From: an uncultured Paludibacter sp.
GTDB lineage: Bacteria > Bacteroidota > Bacteroidia > Bacteroidales > Paludibacteraceae
Assembly: GCA_937897985.1 (NCBI GenBank)
Contig: CALCBD010000010.1
Coordinates: 62,001 to 126,000 of the forward strand
Length of the DNA stretch: 64,000 nt
Direction: 5' to 3'
Positions 54,257 to 63,893 of this stretch are shown here, piece after piece (positions within the stretch are counted from its first letter, which is position 1; each line of letters starts with the position of its first letter). A program made the translations under genes and the position numbers. The notes under the pieces are model-generated. The model was not told where the DNA came from, did not search any database, and worked only from the letters and a program-made list of their open reading frames with translations.

Positions 54257-57200
54257 TTAAGAATTGGCCCCGTGACAATTTTTGAATTTTTTCCCACTTC
54301 CGCAAGGGCAGGGATCGTTGCGACCAACCTTTTTCTCGACACGGATAGGCTCTGTTCGCTGAACTTCACGTGTATCCTGTTTAGTCGGATCCTGAGCTGG
54401 ACTATTTGAAATTTCGTCTTTTTGAGTTTTATAGCGACTTAAATCCATTCGTTGTACCGGACGGGCTTCGCGCACCTGTTCCGGTTCGCGCATCGGGATC
54501 TGACCCCGCATTAAGATTGATAATACTTTTCGATTCATCGAATCTATCATTTCCTTGAACAAACCATAAGATTCTAATTTATAAATAAGTAATGGATCTT
54601 TTTGTTCATAACTTGCATTTTGAACCGAATTGCGCAATTCGTCCAGCTGGCGTAAATGTTCTTTCCATTCATCATCAATAACATAGAGAAGTGTCTGTTT
54701 TTCAAACGATTTTACAACTTCTTTTCCCTGAGTATTATAGGCAGTTTCGAGATGAGTGGTAACATTGAAAACCCTTTTTCCATCGGTAACAGGAACAAGA
54801 ATATTTTCGTATTGCTGACCTTGTTTTTCAAACACCTGTTTTATAACCGGAAATGCTACAGCAGCTAATTTGTCCATTTTACGTTTGAAGGTCGACATTG
54901 CAGCTTCAGCAACATGATGAGTCAGTTCGTTCATTCTCGAAGAACCGAATTCAGATTCGCTAAATGGTGCTTCCATTGCGAAGATTTTTAAAAGTTCTTC
55001 GTTTAATAATTCATAATCACTGCTGTTTTTAGCATTTTCAACAATACTTTCGGCAACATCATAGATCATGTTGGTAATGTCAACACCGATACGTTCGCCC
55101 ATCAGGGCATGACGGCGTTTACTGTAGATGACTTCACGTTGAGAATTCATAACGTCATCGTATTCGAGTAATCTTTTTCGAATACCGAAGTTATTTTCCT
55201 CTACTTTCTTCTGAGCACGTTCAATTGATTTTGAAATCATTGAATGTTCGATCATTTCGCCTTCTTCGAAACCTAATTTATCCATGATTCCGGAAATTCG
55301 TTCGGAACCGAATAATCTCATTAAATCATCCTCGAGACAAACGTAAAATACCGAAGAACCCGGATCGCCCTGACGGCCGGCACGTCCGCGTAACTGACGG
55401 TCGACACGGCGGCTTTCATGCCTCTCAGTACCAATGATTGCCAAACCTCCTGCATCCTTTACTTCCTGTGTCAGTTTAATGTCGGTACCACGACCAGCCA
55501 TATTAGTTGCGATAGTTACTGTTCCTTTTTGACCCGCTTCGGCAACAATATCAGCTTCACGTTGATGTAATTTTGCATTTAATACGTTGTGTTTAATCTT
55601 ACGGCCATTCAGCATTCGGCTCAATAATTCGGAAATTTCGACCGAGGTTGTACCTACAAGTACCGGTCTGCCGGCTTCAACCAATTTATCAATTTCGTCG
55701 ATGACGGCAATATATTTTTCGCGTTTGGTTTTATAAACCCTGTCCTGTAAATCATTTCGTGAAATAGGTCTGTTAGTGGGGATAACCACCACATCGAGTT
55801 TATAAATATCCCATAATTCACCTGCTTCAGTTTCTGCAGTACCCGTCATACCGGAAAGTTTGTGGTACATTCGGAAATAATTCTGCAGTGTGATTGTTGC
55901 AAAAGTTTGTGTGGCTGCTTCGACCGTAACTCTTTCCTTTGCCTCAATAGCCTGATGCAGACCATCTGAATAACGACGACCTTCCATGATACGTCCGGTT
56001 TGCTCATCAACAATCTTTACTTTATTTTCGATGACCACATACTCTACATCTTTTTCAAACAAAGTATAGGCTTTAAGTAATTGATTGATTGTGTGAACCC
56101 TTTCAGATTTAATTGCATAGTTCTGATTAATTTCGTCTTTTTGGTTTTGACGTTCTTCAAGACTTAACGTTTTGTTTTTTTCGAGATCAGCAATCAGGCT
56201 GCCAACGTCGGGTAAAACGAAGAATTGTGAATCCTCGCTGTCGTCGGTTATTAAATCAATTCCCTTGTCAGTAAGTTCGATGGATTTATTTTTTTCGTCG
56301 ATAACAAAATAAAGCGGATCGGTAGCTATATGCATGTTACGGTTATTTTCCTGCATATAAAACTCTTCGGTTTTGAGCAATTGAGCCTTAATACCCTGTT
56401 CGCTTAGAAATTTTATTAAAGGTTTATTGTTAGGCATACCTTTGTATGAACGGAAAAGTGCCAAAGCACCTTCTTCCTGTTCTTTTTTATCGGCTGATGC
56501 CATCAATTTTCTTGCATCAGCAAGATATCTGGTAGCCAAAGTTTTCTGAGTGTTTACAAGACGTTCAACTTTAGGGCGTAAATCCTCGAATAGCTGGTCA
56601 TCACCTTTGGGTACAGGTCCGGAAATAATAAGTGGTGTACGTGCATCATCAATTAATACGGAGTCAACCTCATCCACGATGGCATAATTATGTTTGCGCT
56701 GAACCAAATCGGCAGGACTTGTCGCCATATTGTCGCGTAAATAATCAAAGCCAAACTCATTATTGGTACCAAAAGTGATATCGGCCATATATGCCTGACG
56801 TCTTTCTTCCGAATTAGGTCGGTGTTTATCAATACAATCGACCGAAAGACCATGAAACATATAGAGTGGTCCCATCCACTCAGAGTCACGTTTTGACAGA
56901 TAGTCGTTCACTGTAACGACATGAACACCATTGTGTGTCAATGCATTAAGAAAAACGGGGAGAGTTGCAACCAGTGTTTTACCTTCTCCGGTAGCCATTT
57001 CCGAGATTTTTCCCTTGTGAAGAACAACCCCACCAAATAACTGCACATCATAATGTACCATCTCCCATTTTAAAAGATTTCCACCAGCAGTCCATTGGTT
57101 TTTATAGTGAGCTTTATCGTTCTGAATGTATACGAAATCATATTTAGCAGCCAGGTCTCTGTCAAAATCATTAGCAGATACCACAATTTCCGGATTTTCG

Positions 57201-57565
57201 TTTAACCGGCGGGCAGTATCTTTCATGATTGCAAATGCATCAGGCAAAATTTCTTCAAGTACTTTTTCGTATTTTTCAGTTACTTCTTTTTCGAGTTTGT
57301 CAATGTCGGAATAGATTTTTTCCCTTAAGTCAATTTCGGTTTCTTCGATCGAAGCTTTGAGCTCATTGATTTTTTTAAGCTCGGGTTCAACAAAGAGTTG
57401 GATTTTAGCTTTCAATTCTTCTGTTTTTGCCCTTAATTCGTCGTGTGATAGATTCTTTACGGTTTCGTAAGCCAGCTTAATTTTATCAACATACGGTTCT
57501 ATTTCTTTGAGGTCGCGTTGTGCTTTGTTTCCGAAAAGTTTTTTTAAAACGTCATTAAATCCCAT
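54257..57565 (-). CDS. secA: Preprotein translocase ATPase SecA
   Basis: SecA drives secretion of unfolded proteins through SecYEG. Walker A is in MATGEGKTLVATLP, Walker B is DEVDSVLIDDARTPLI, and GTDIKL with RRVDRQLRGRAGRQGDPGSS forms the second helicase domain. The C-terminus has the zinc-binding SEC-C motif NDPCPCGSGKKFKNCHG. At 1102 residues it is longer than the 850-900 of proteobacterial SecA. Insertions lie in the N-terminal coiled-coil-like 60 residues and around 330-400, common in Bacteroidota. A -7 box lies 60 bases upstream. Confidence 0.97.
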   Translation of the reverse strand: MGFNDVLKKLFGNKAQRDLKEIEPYVDKIKLAYETVKNLSHDELRAKTEELKAKIQLFVEPELKKINELKASIEETEIDLREKIYSDIDKLEKEVTEKYEKVLEEILPDAFAIMKDTARRLNENPEIVVSANDFDRDLAAKYDFVYIQNDKAHYKNQWTAGGNLLKWEMVHYDVQLFGGVVLHKGKISEMATGEGKTLVATLPVFLNALTHNGVHVVTVNDYLSKRDSEWMGPLYMFHGLSVDCIDKHRPNSEERRQAYMADITFGTNNEFGFDYLRDNMATSPADLVQRKHNYAIVDEVDSVLIDDARTPLIISGPVPKGDDQLFEDLRPKVERLVNTQKTLATRYLADARKLMASADKKEQEEGALALFRSYKGMPNNKPLIKFLSEQGIKAQLLKTEEFYMQENNRNMHIATDPLYFVIDEKNKSIELTDKGIDLITDDSEDSQFFVLPDVGSLIADLEKNKTLSLEERQNQKDEINQNYAIKSERVHTINQLLKAYTLFEKDVEYVVIENKVKIVDEQTGRIMEGRRYSDGLHQAIEAKERVTVEAATQTFATITLQNYFRMYHKLSGMTGTAETEAGELWDIYKLDVVVIPTNRPISRNDLQDRVYKTKREKYIAVIDEIDKLVEAGRPVLVGTTSVEISELLSRMLNGRKIKHNVLNAKLHQREADIVAEAGQKGTVTIATNMAGRGTDIKLTQEVKDAGGLAIIGTERHESRRVDRQLRGRAGRQGDPGSSVFYVCLEDDLMRLFGSERISGIMDKLGFEEGEMIEHSMISKSIERAQKKVEENNFGIRKRLLEYDDVMNSQREVIYSKRRHALMGERIGVDITNMIYDVAESIVENAKNSSDYELLNEELLKIFAMEAPFSESEFGSSRMNELTHHVAEAAMSTFKRKMDKLAAVAFPVIKQVFEKQGQQYENILVPVTDGKRVFNVTTHLETAYNTQGKEVVKSFEKQTLLYVIDDEWKEHLRQLDELRNSVQNASYEQKDPLLIYKLESYGLFKEMIDSMNRKVLSILMRGQIPMREPEQVREARPVQRMDLSRYKTQKDEISNSPAQDPTKQDTREVQRTEPIRVEKKVGRNDPCPCGSGKKFKNCHGANS

Positions 57566-57624
57566 GATATGTTAAATTTTTGTTTTATAGATCTTTAGCT
57601 CATTTTCTATTTGAAAAAGAAGGA

Positions 57625-57632
57625 CAAAGATA
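57625..57632 (-). promoter_or_regulatory. -7 promoter box for secA
   Basis: On the minus strand this reads TATCTTTG, 60 bases before the secA ATG. Confidence 0.45.
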
Positions 57633-57802
57633 CTGATTTTTATTTGGAAATAGGCGAATAAAGTTAATTAATTCTGCCCGGGCTGGTTCTCAAAAACTGC
57701 TCCTTAAATTTTCAGAATGTTAAATGATAATAAACCCAAATTAAAGTATTGTTATTTAAATAACTGATAATCAATATAGTAATACGGATATGGTGAATAA
57801 AT

Positions 57803-59128
57803 TTATAAATCTTTAATTAAAGTGTTGTCTGTCAATAAGTCCGAATTTTTTTTGAATTCGATATTTTTGTGCCAAAAATTGTCAAGTATCGCATTTTTGT
57901 TGGTTAAGAAATCTTCAGAGCCAAATGATTCGGTTTTGTCAAATAAAAACCGGATTGTTAACTGATTAATGTCGATGGCAGGTAAAAATGTTTTTGTTTT
58001 TTCGGACGAATAAAATACTTCAATAAGTACACCTGCTTCGACAAGCTGAGTCAGTATCTGATTTACTAACCTTATCGGCAATCGGAATTCGGAAGCAATT
58101 TGCAGCGATGAATACGGTGTTTTTCTGGCTTCAAATTGCTTTACAATCACGTAAGTAATGAAAAGGGTCAGAAAGTTTTTGTAACGATGACTTATATTCC
58201 TCGATTCAATTTCGTAATCATAATTTTGTATGTTTTGTGAAGCGTATGAAATTTCAGCTCCCAGCAAAACAATCAGACATGAAACCTGTAACCACAACAA
58301 TAACAGAGGAATAGCTGCAAAACTACCATATACTACGTTGTAGCGTGATAAATAAACCTGGCCGTTAATGTACAAAATCTGAAAAAGCTGAAATGCTGAA
58401 CCTGCAATGATTCCGGCAATCAAAGCATTTTTGAATTTTACTTTTGTATTTGGTATTACCAGATACATTACGCTGAATATGACCCAGTTAATAAAATAAG
58501 GGGCAAAATAAACACCGAAACGCAACAACGGACTAAACAGCTGATGCAGAGCAGCACCGGAAAGAATTGTATTTACATAGATCGAAAAACCACTTGAAAT
58601 CACAATTAAAATCGGAATAAAAAACATGGCAGAAAAATAAATCGTGAACTGATTGATAATCGATCGGGCTTTTTTAACCTGCCATATTGCATTAAACGCC
58701 AGCTCTACCTGTATGAAAAAATTCATAACAGAATACAGTAAAATAGCAATACCCACACCTATAAATATTCCACTCTGAGTTGTGTCAAGATAATGTTTTA
58801 CAAAACCCATTAATGTGGGAATTAAATCGGATTGAGCTACAAAGGAATCGTTTAATGCATTCTCAATCAGTGTTTCTACTCCAAAACCCTTACCGACTGC
58901 AATTAAAAGAGCAACCATCGGTACAACTGCAAAAAGTATGGAATAAGTTAATGCTGAAGCTTTAACATTTAAACGGTCGTTGATAAAACCACGTGTTGCA
59001 AGAATTACAATCTTAACGAAGCGATATACCAATCTTCTTGTCCTCGACAATTCATTTTCGGTCATTTTCCAGATACCATGACTCAGGAAACCGATGATTC
59101 TGCTGAAAAATCCAGATTTTTTTGACAT
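57803..59128 (-). CDS. YihY/BrkB family inner membrane protein
   Basis: This 441-residue protein has six hydrophobic helices in the first 300 residues, including LNVKASALTYSILFAVVPMVALLIAVGKGFG and YGSFAAIPLLLLWLQVSCLIVLLGAEISYA, the family landmarks. The last 120 residues look like a winged-helix domain (LQIASEFRLPIRLVNQILTQLVEAGVLIEV). The family was once named ribonuclease BN, but that nuclease activity belongs to another protein. Function is unsettled, with a transport or envelope role proposed. rnpB follows upstream on the same strand. Confidence 0.88.
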   Translation of the reverse strand: MSKKSGFFSRIIGFLSHGIWKMTENELSRTRRLVYRFVKIVILATRGFINDRLNVKASALTYSILFAVVPMVALLIAVGKGFGVETLIENALNDSFVAQSDLIPTLMGFVKHYLDTTQSGIFIGVGIAILLYSVMNFFIQVELAFNAIWQVKKARSIINQFTIYFSAMFFIPILIVISSGFSIYVNTILSGAALHQLFSPLLRFGVYFAPYFINWVIFSVMYLVIPNTKVKFKNALIAGIIAGSAFQLFQILYINGQVYLSRYNVVYGSFAAIPLLLLWLQVSCLIVLLGAEISYASQNIQNYDYEIESRNISHRYKNFLTLFITYVIVKQFEARKTPYSSLQIASEFRLPIRLVNQILTQLVEAGVLIEVFYSSEKTKTFLPAIDINQLTIRFLFDKTESFGSEDFLTNKNAILDNFWHKNIEFKKNSDLLTDNTLIKDL

Positions 59129-59160
59129 TTTGTATTGAATTTTGGTAAGTTTTAAAAAAA

Positions 59161-59513
59161 CAGCAAGCCTGTAAGCCGGGTTTTGTTTTTTGCCGGAGCA
59201 AAACGTTTGTCATTTATCTGGGACACAAGTCACCCTGTGTCTCTAGCAATCTACCCCCCGGCATCGGACGAGCCATCCTACATGCGCCGGTATACATGAT
59301 CTTGCAACCCATAAGACGTACGGCTACTGCTGTTACCAGCAATACCGGTGAGCTTTTACCTCACCTTTTCACCCGTTCCTCACCTGTGGTGGGGTGGTTA
59401 TTTTCTGTTACGCTGCTCTGCCGTTGCCGACAGCTTCCCGTTAGGAAATATGGTGCTCTGCGTTGCCCGGACTTTCCTCTCCATCATTAACGGAGCGACA
59501 AACCGGCCTGCTG
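59161..59513 (-). ncRNA. rnpB: RNase P RNA (type A-like)
   Basis: The minus strand carries the two universally conserved RNase P blocks: GAGGAAAGTCCGGGC (about 59468-59482) near the 5' end and ACCCGGCTTAC at the 3' end. CAGCAGGCC at the 5' end and GGCTTGCTG at the 3' end close the P1 helix. A run of seven T on the minus strand right after (59154-59160) ends the transcript. Length of about 353 bases fits bacterial RNase P RNA. It cuts the 5' leader of tRNAs together with the RnpA protein. Exact ends are approximate. Confidence 0.92.
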
Positions 59514-59522
59514 TTTCAAAAG

Positions 59523-59530
59523 CAAAGGTA
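59523..59530 (-). promoter_or_regulatory. -7 promoter box for rnpB
   Basis: On the minus strand this reads TACCTTTGC, about 10 bases before the predicted 5' end of rnpB, the right position for a -7 element. Confidence 0.65.
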
Positions 59531-59759
59531 CAACTTTTTTAAAAAATAAGGCTTGTCTATCGTTAAACTGCACAAATAATGGGAATACAGGCATAATTTT
59601 AACTGATTTTTTTAAAACATAGTCAAATCAAAATTAATTAAAGAAATTTTTCTTTTATTGTTCAACATTCTAAGCCGACTTTTGTTATCTGTGTAGAAAA
59701 TTATAAATAAAGATTGTTTTTTACTTAATCTTACGTAGATTTTTTAACATAAGTTATAT

Positions 59760-61073
59760 ATGAAAGGTATAAAAAAGGGAGACAGAGTTGTCATTATCGG
59801 AGGAGGATTCGGAGGCTTACAATTAGCTAAAACATTGCGAAATTCGGATGTTAATGTTGTATTGGTAGACAGGCAGAATCATCATCAGTTTCAACCATTA
59901 TTTTATCAGGTAGCAAGTGGCAGGTTGGAACCATCGAGCATTTCCTTTCCGTTCAGAAAGATTTTTCAAAACACAAAGAACATAGATTTTCGCATGGCTG
60001 ATATTGTTAAAATCATGCCGGAGGAAAACAAACTTATGACTTCGTATGACAGAACAATCTGGTATGATCATTTGGTAATAGCTACAGGTTGCAAGACTAA
60101 CTTTTTTGGAAACAATGAGTTACAGAAAAATGCTTTCTCGATGAAAACCACTCAGGAAGCAATTGATATCAGAAATAAAATACTATTCAGTTTCGAAAAA
60201 GAAATTTTTGCCCGACCCGAAGATAAACAGGCATGGATGAATATAATTATCGTTGGTGGAGGCCCTACAGGCGTAGAGTTGTCAGGTGCATTTGCTGAGC
60301 TTAAAAACAACGTTTTACCCAAGGATTATCACAATATTGATTTTTCAAAATTTAATATTATTCTGCTCGAAGGCAGTAAACATACACTTAACAATATGAG
60401 TGAAACTTCAAAAATCGCTTCGCTCCGGTATCTTGAGGATTTAGGTGTTATTGTGAGAACAGAAACATTATTGAGTTCATATGATGGGGAAACAGCTACG
60501 CTTAGCAACGGAGAAAAAATCCCGACTAAAAATGTGATTTGGGCTGCCGGTGTAACAGGCAATATTATTGATGGCATCAAACCCGAAAATATTGTTCGAA
60601 ACCGTTACATAGTTGACAGGTTCAACAAATTAAAAGATTTTGATAATATATACGCATTAGGCGATGTTGCTTACATGGAAACACCCCGCTATCCGCACGC
60701 TCATCCGCAAGTGGCCAATGTAGCAATCAATCAGGGCCGGAATTTAGGTAGAAATATACTTAAATTACTGAATAATCAACAGGACAAACTCAATGAGTAT
60801 GAATATAACGATTTGGGAATGATGGCTACAATAGGTAAACATAAGGCTGTTGTTGAATTTCCGTTTCTGAAATTTAAAGGACCGGCAGCCTGGTATGTCT
60901 GGATGTTTTTACATTTAATGCTCATTTTAAGCGTGCGCAATAAACTTGTTATTTTCTTCAACTGGGGATGGAGTTATTTCACAAAAGATACTTCTCTTCG
61001 ATTAATTACACAGATCAATTATAAAAAAGAAGATATAATTCATTCGAAGGAAGGTGCTGAAAGTCCGAAATAG
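59760..61073 (+). CDS. ndh: Type II NADH dehydrogenase (NDH-2) family flavoprotein
   Basis: This single-subunit oxidoreductase of 437 residues has FAD-binding GGGFGGLQLAKTL, NAD-binding VGGGPTGVELSGAFAEL, and the second FAD contact YALGDVA. The AxxHPQVANVAINQGRNLG region fits quinone-type NDH-2 enzymes. A hydrophobic C-terminal stretch (WYVWMFLHLMLILSVRNKLVIFFNWGWSY) anchors it to the membrane. It passes electrons from NADH to menaquinone without pumping protons. It stands alone and is followed by a strong terminator. Confidence 0.9.
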   Translation: MKGIKKGDRVVIIGGGFGGLQLAKTLRNSDVNVVLVDRQNHHQFQPLFYQVASGRLEPSSISFPFRKIFQNTKNIDFRMADIVKIMPEENKLMTSYDRTIWYDHLVIATGCKTNFFGNNELQKNAFSMKTTQEAIDIRNKILFSFEKEIFARPEDKQAWMNIIIVGGGPTGVELSGAFAELKNNVLPKDYHNIDFSKFNIILLEGSKHTLNNMSETSKIASLRYLEDLGVIVRTETLLSSYDGETATLSNGEKIPTKNVIWAAGVTGNIIDGIKPENIVRNRYIVDRFNKLKDFDNIYALGDVAYMETPRYPHAHPQVANVAINQGRNLGRNILKLLNNQQDKLNEYEYNDLGMMATIGKHKAVVEFPFLKFKGPAAWYVWMFLHLMLILSVRNKLVIFFNWGWSYFTKDTSLRLITQINYKKEDIIHSKEGAESPK

Positions 61074-61098
61074 GAAAAGACAGTTCAATTTGTTTCTG

Positions 61099-61135
61099 AA
61101 GCCACTGATTTAAATTTTCAGTGGCTTTTTTGTTT
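61099..61135 (+). terminator. Rho-independent terminator after ndh
   Basis: AAGCCACTGA (61099-61108) pairs perfectly with TCAGTGGCTT (61118-61127), followed by a T-rich run. Confidence 0.9.
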
Positions 61136-61253
61136 TTTCAGGATTAGCAGTTTACATTTTTAATTCAGACTTTAACTTTTTTAAAAAAATACATATTTCA
61201 ACCCCCAAAATGGATATATTTATCGATAAATAATAAATATTTATCGAAATTAG

Positions 61254-61284
61254 TTTGAAATAAAAAACTATTGAACTATTTTTG
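61254..61284 (+). promoter_or_regulatory. Complete Bacteroidota-type promoter for the outer membrane receptor
   Basis: TTTG at 61254-61257 is followed after exactly 19 bases by TATTTTTGC (61277-61285). The ATG lies 32 bases after the -7 box. Confidence 0.75.
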
Positions 61285-61316
61285 CACTCAAATAATTTTA
61301 TTAAATATCAACCAAA

Positions 61317-63830
61317 ATGAAAAAATGTTTTTTTGTTCTTTTCGTTCTGCTACCGCTGTTTATCAGCGCAGAGAATACTCCCGTAAAATATGAAGTTAAA
61401 GGTCAGGCTGTTGATTCTGTCAGTGCAGAAACAATGCCTTATGCTACATGTACTGTAGTATCAGCAAAAAATCCGCAGCAGGTAATAACCAGATTCGCAA
61501 GTGATATCGATGGATATTTTAAAGCAGAATTAAAAGCTCCCGGAAGTTACTTGTTGTATGTATCATGTGTAGGAAAAAAGCCGGCATCGGTATATTTTAC
61601 TGTTGATGCTAAGAAGAATGAAGTTCAGTTAGGTAAAATCGGACTCTCAAACAGTCAGCAATCACTGAAAGAATTAGATGTAATCGCAACCAGGCCATTA
61701 ATTAAGGCGGAAGCTGATAAAATAACGTACGATGCCGAACAGGATCCCGAGTCCAAATCATCGACCGTGCTCGACATGTTACGCAAAGTACCTATGGTAA
61801 CCGTTGATGGACAGGACAATATACAATTGAAAGGATCGACTAATTTTAAGTTTTTTCTTAACGGAAAACCCACAAACATGTTCAACAATAATCCGGGATT
61901 AATACTGAAAAGTATGCCATCGAATATGGTAAAGAACATAGAAGTAATCACACAACCGGGAGCAAAATATGATGCAGAAGGAATTGGCGGTATTATTAAC
62001 ATCGTAACAATGCAGAAAACGAATACCAATGGTTATTCTGCCACAATTAACGCACAAACTTCATCACGGGGATCTTATGGCACCGGTTTGAACTTAATGC
62101 TTCAAAGCGGGAAATTCAGTTTCTCGGGAAATTTTAACTACATGTATAACAAACAATTTCCGGTTACTACTTCCACCGAAAGGCATTCGTACGTAACAGG
62201 TGCGCCGTATCCTTATGGTCGCCAGACTGCTACAGTTGAAAATCCTACTCCAATGCAATTCGGAAGCGGACAGTTGAGTTATGATCTGGACACAGCCAAT
62301 CTGATTACACTTTCGTTCAATCGTCGGTATGGCCGTCCAAACAGCACAACCGAAGCTTTGACTGAAGATTTTGATGCTAACATGAACAAAGTTTTTGAAT
62401 ACTCACAAAAAAGCACTCAACATCAAAGCTGGGGTTCGACCGATTTTGGTTTGGATTATCAGAAAACATTCAAAAAGAAAGGTGAATTGTTTACTCTCTC
62501 ATATAAATTAAGTAACACTCCGAACAGTAGCGATTACGAAGCTGAGAATACAATTAATACTTTATATTCAACCCATCCTCAACCGGGATTATCACAATGG
62601 AGCAGTAGTAATAACGTTGCTTCATCGGATGAACATACATTTCAGACTGATTATACACTTCCGTTAGCAAAAGGACAGACACTTGAAATGGGAGCAAAAT
62701 ATATCATCCGTCTCAATGACAGTAAAACTGACGAAAATTATAAATATTTTGATTTTTCAAAACCATTTCCTTATCAACCTTATATTTCAACCGATAGTCT
62801 TTCAATGTTTAACAACGATCTGGATATTCTCGGTACTTACGCAAGTTACACCGGTAATATCGGGAAGTGGAGTCTGAAAGGTGGTTTGCGTTATGAGTAT
62901 ACATGGTTGAAGGCAGAATTTGACAATGAAAACAAAAATTTCTCAACTGATTATAGTTCATTGGTACCTTCGGCGATTATTACATACCGTTTAACCGATA
63001 TGAAGAGTCTGAAATTAGGTTACAATAAGCGTATTCAGCGTCCCGGAATAGGTTATCTTAATCCTTATGTCGATCGTCGTGATCCTAATTATATCAGCTA
63101 TGGTAATCCGAAGCTCGATCCTGAAAACAGTCATAGTATAACACTTGGATACAGTAGTTTTACGGCTAAATATAATGTTAGTACTGAGTTGGCATATACC
63201 TTTGTAAATAACGGAATAGAGGAATATTCTTTCATTAAAAACGGCAGTACGGTTCAGGAAATTACTTATGGCAATATCGGGCATAAAAAACAGCTTGGAG
63301 TTAACGTATTTGGTAGTTACAGAGGTTTAAAATGGCTTAATGTTTATACAAATTGTAATCTGAATTATGTGGATATGAAAAGTGATACATACAATCTGGC
63401 AAATAACGGGTTTACAGGCAGGTTTTATCTGGGTGGAACATTTATGCTTCCTAAAGATTTCCGAATCAGTACAGGTGGAGGAGGCAATCTTCCTCAGGTT
63501 AATCTGCAGGGAAGTCAATCAGCATTTTATTTCAGTTATGCAGCTCTTTCAAAAGATTTTCTTAAAAAACGGTTAAATGTATCGGTAAGTGGAGTATATT
63601 TGCCTCAATCACATATAGTTGTAACTACCAAAGGAATAAACAGTACGACAGGCGCTACGACTTTTGACCAAAGAACAGATGTACATTTAACTAAAAATAC
63701 TGAGTTAAGACTGAATATTTCCTACCGTATCGGAAACATCAATGCACAGGTTAAGAAGACAAAGGCAACCATATCTAACGACGATCAAAAAGATAAACAA
63801 AACAGCAGTATGGGTCAATCGCCAATGTAA
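61317..63830 (+). CDS. TonB-dependent-receptor-like outer membrane beta-barrel protein
   Basis: A signal peptide (MKKCFFVLFVLLPLFISAEN) is followed by a carboxypeptidase-regulatory-like beta-sandwich (about 25-110). Next is a plug-like domain with DMLRKVPMVTVDGQDNIQLKGS and AKYDAEGIGGIINIVT. The remaining 600 residues form the barrel of OMP_b-brl_3 type, with RIQRPGIGYLNPY and GNPKLDPENSHSI as hallmark segments. No SusD-like partner gene follows, so a polysaccharide-utilisation role is unlikely. The last residues (SSMGQSPM) lack the terminal aromatic. The ligand is unknown. Confidence 0.88.
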   Translation: MKKCFFVLFVLLPLFISAENTPVKYEVKGQAVDSVSAETMPYATCTVVSAKNPQQVITRFASDIDGYFKAELKAPGSYLLYVSCVGKKPASVYFTVDAKKNEVQLGKIGLSNSQQSLKELDVIATRPLIKAEADKITYDAEQDPESKSSTVLDMLRKVPMVTVDGQDNIQLKGSTNFKFFLNGKPTNMFNNNPGLILKSMPSNMVKNIEVITQPGAKYDAEGIGGIINIVTMQKTNTNGYSATINAQTSSRGSYGTGLNLMLQSGKFSFSGNFNYMYNKQFPVTTSTERHSYVTGAPYPYGRQTATVENPTPMQFGSGQLSYDLDTANLITLSFNRRYGRPNSTTEALTEDFDANMNKVFEYSQKSTQHQSWGSTDFGLDYQKTFKKKGELFTLSYKLSNTPNSSDYEAENTINTLYSTHPQPGLSQWSSSNNVASSDEHTFQTDYTLPLAKGQTLEMGAKYIIRLNDSKTDENYKYFDFSKPFPYQPYISTDSLSMFNNDLDILGTYASYTGNIGKWSLKGGLRYEYTWLKAEFDNENKNFSTDYSSLVPSAIITYRLTDMKSLKLGYNKRIQRPGIGYLNPYVDRRDPNYISYGNPKLDPENSHSITLGYSSFTAKYNVSTELAYTFVNNGIEEYSFIKNGSTVQEITYGNIGHKKQLGVNVFGSYRGLKWLNVYTNCNLNYVDMKSDTYNLANNGFTGRFYLGGTFMLPKDFRISTGGGGNLPQVNLQGSQSAFYFSYAALSKDFLKKRLNVSVSGVYLPQSHIVVTTKGINSTTGATTFDQRTDVHLTKNTELRLNISYRIGNINAQVKKTKATISNDDQKDKQNSSMGQSPM

Positions 63831-63850
63831 AATCATAAAAATCAGATAAA

Positions 63851-63880
63851 AAAAAACGGGAAGTTTCCCGTTTTTTTTTG
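63851..63880. terminator. Bidirectional terminator between the receptor and the TrpB-like gene
   Basis: AAAAAACGGG (63851-63860) pairs with CCCGTTTTTT (63867-63876) around AAGTTT, with A and T runs on both sides. It serves both converging genes. Confidence 0.9.
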
Positions 63881-63893
63881 TCTTGTAAGGAAA

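Noticed and set aside
59296..59542. Two plus-strand ORFs over the rnpB region
   Set aside because: They are antisense to RNase P RNA, whose conserved blocks and closing helix are clear.
61317..63830. SusC-type polysaccharide uptake receptor
   Set aside because: No SusD-like gene follows and the barrel motifs fit OMP_b-brl_3 rather than SusC.
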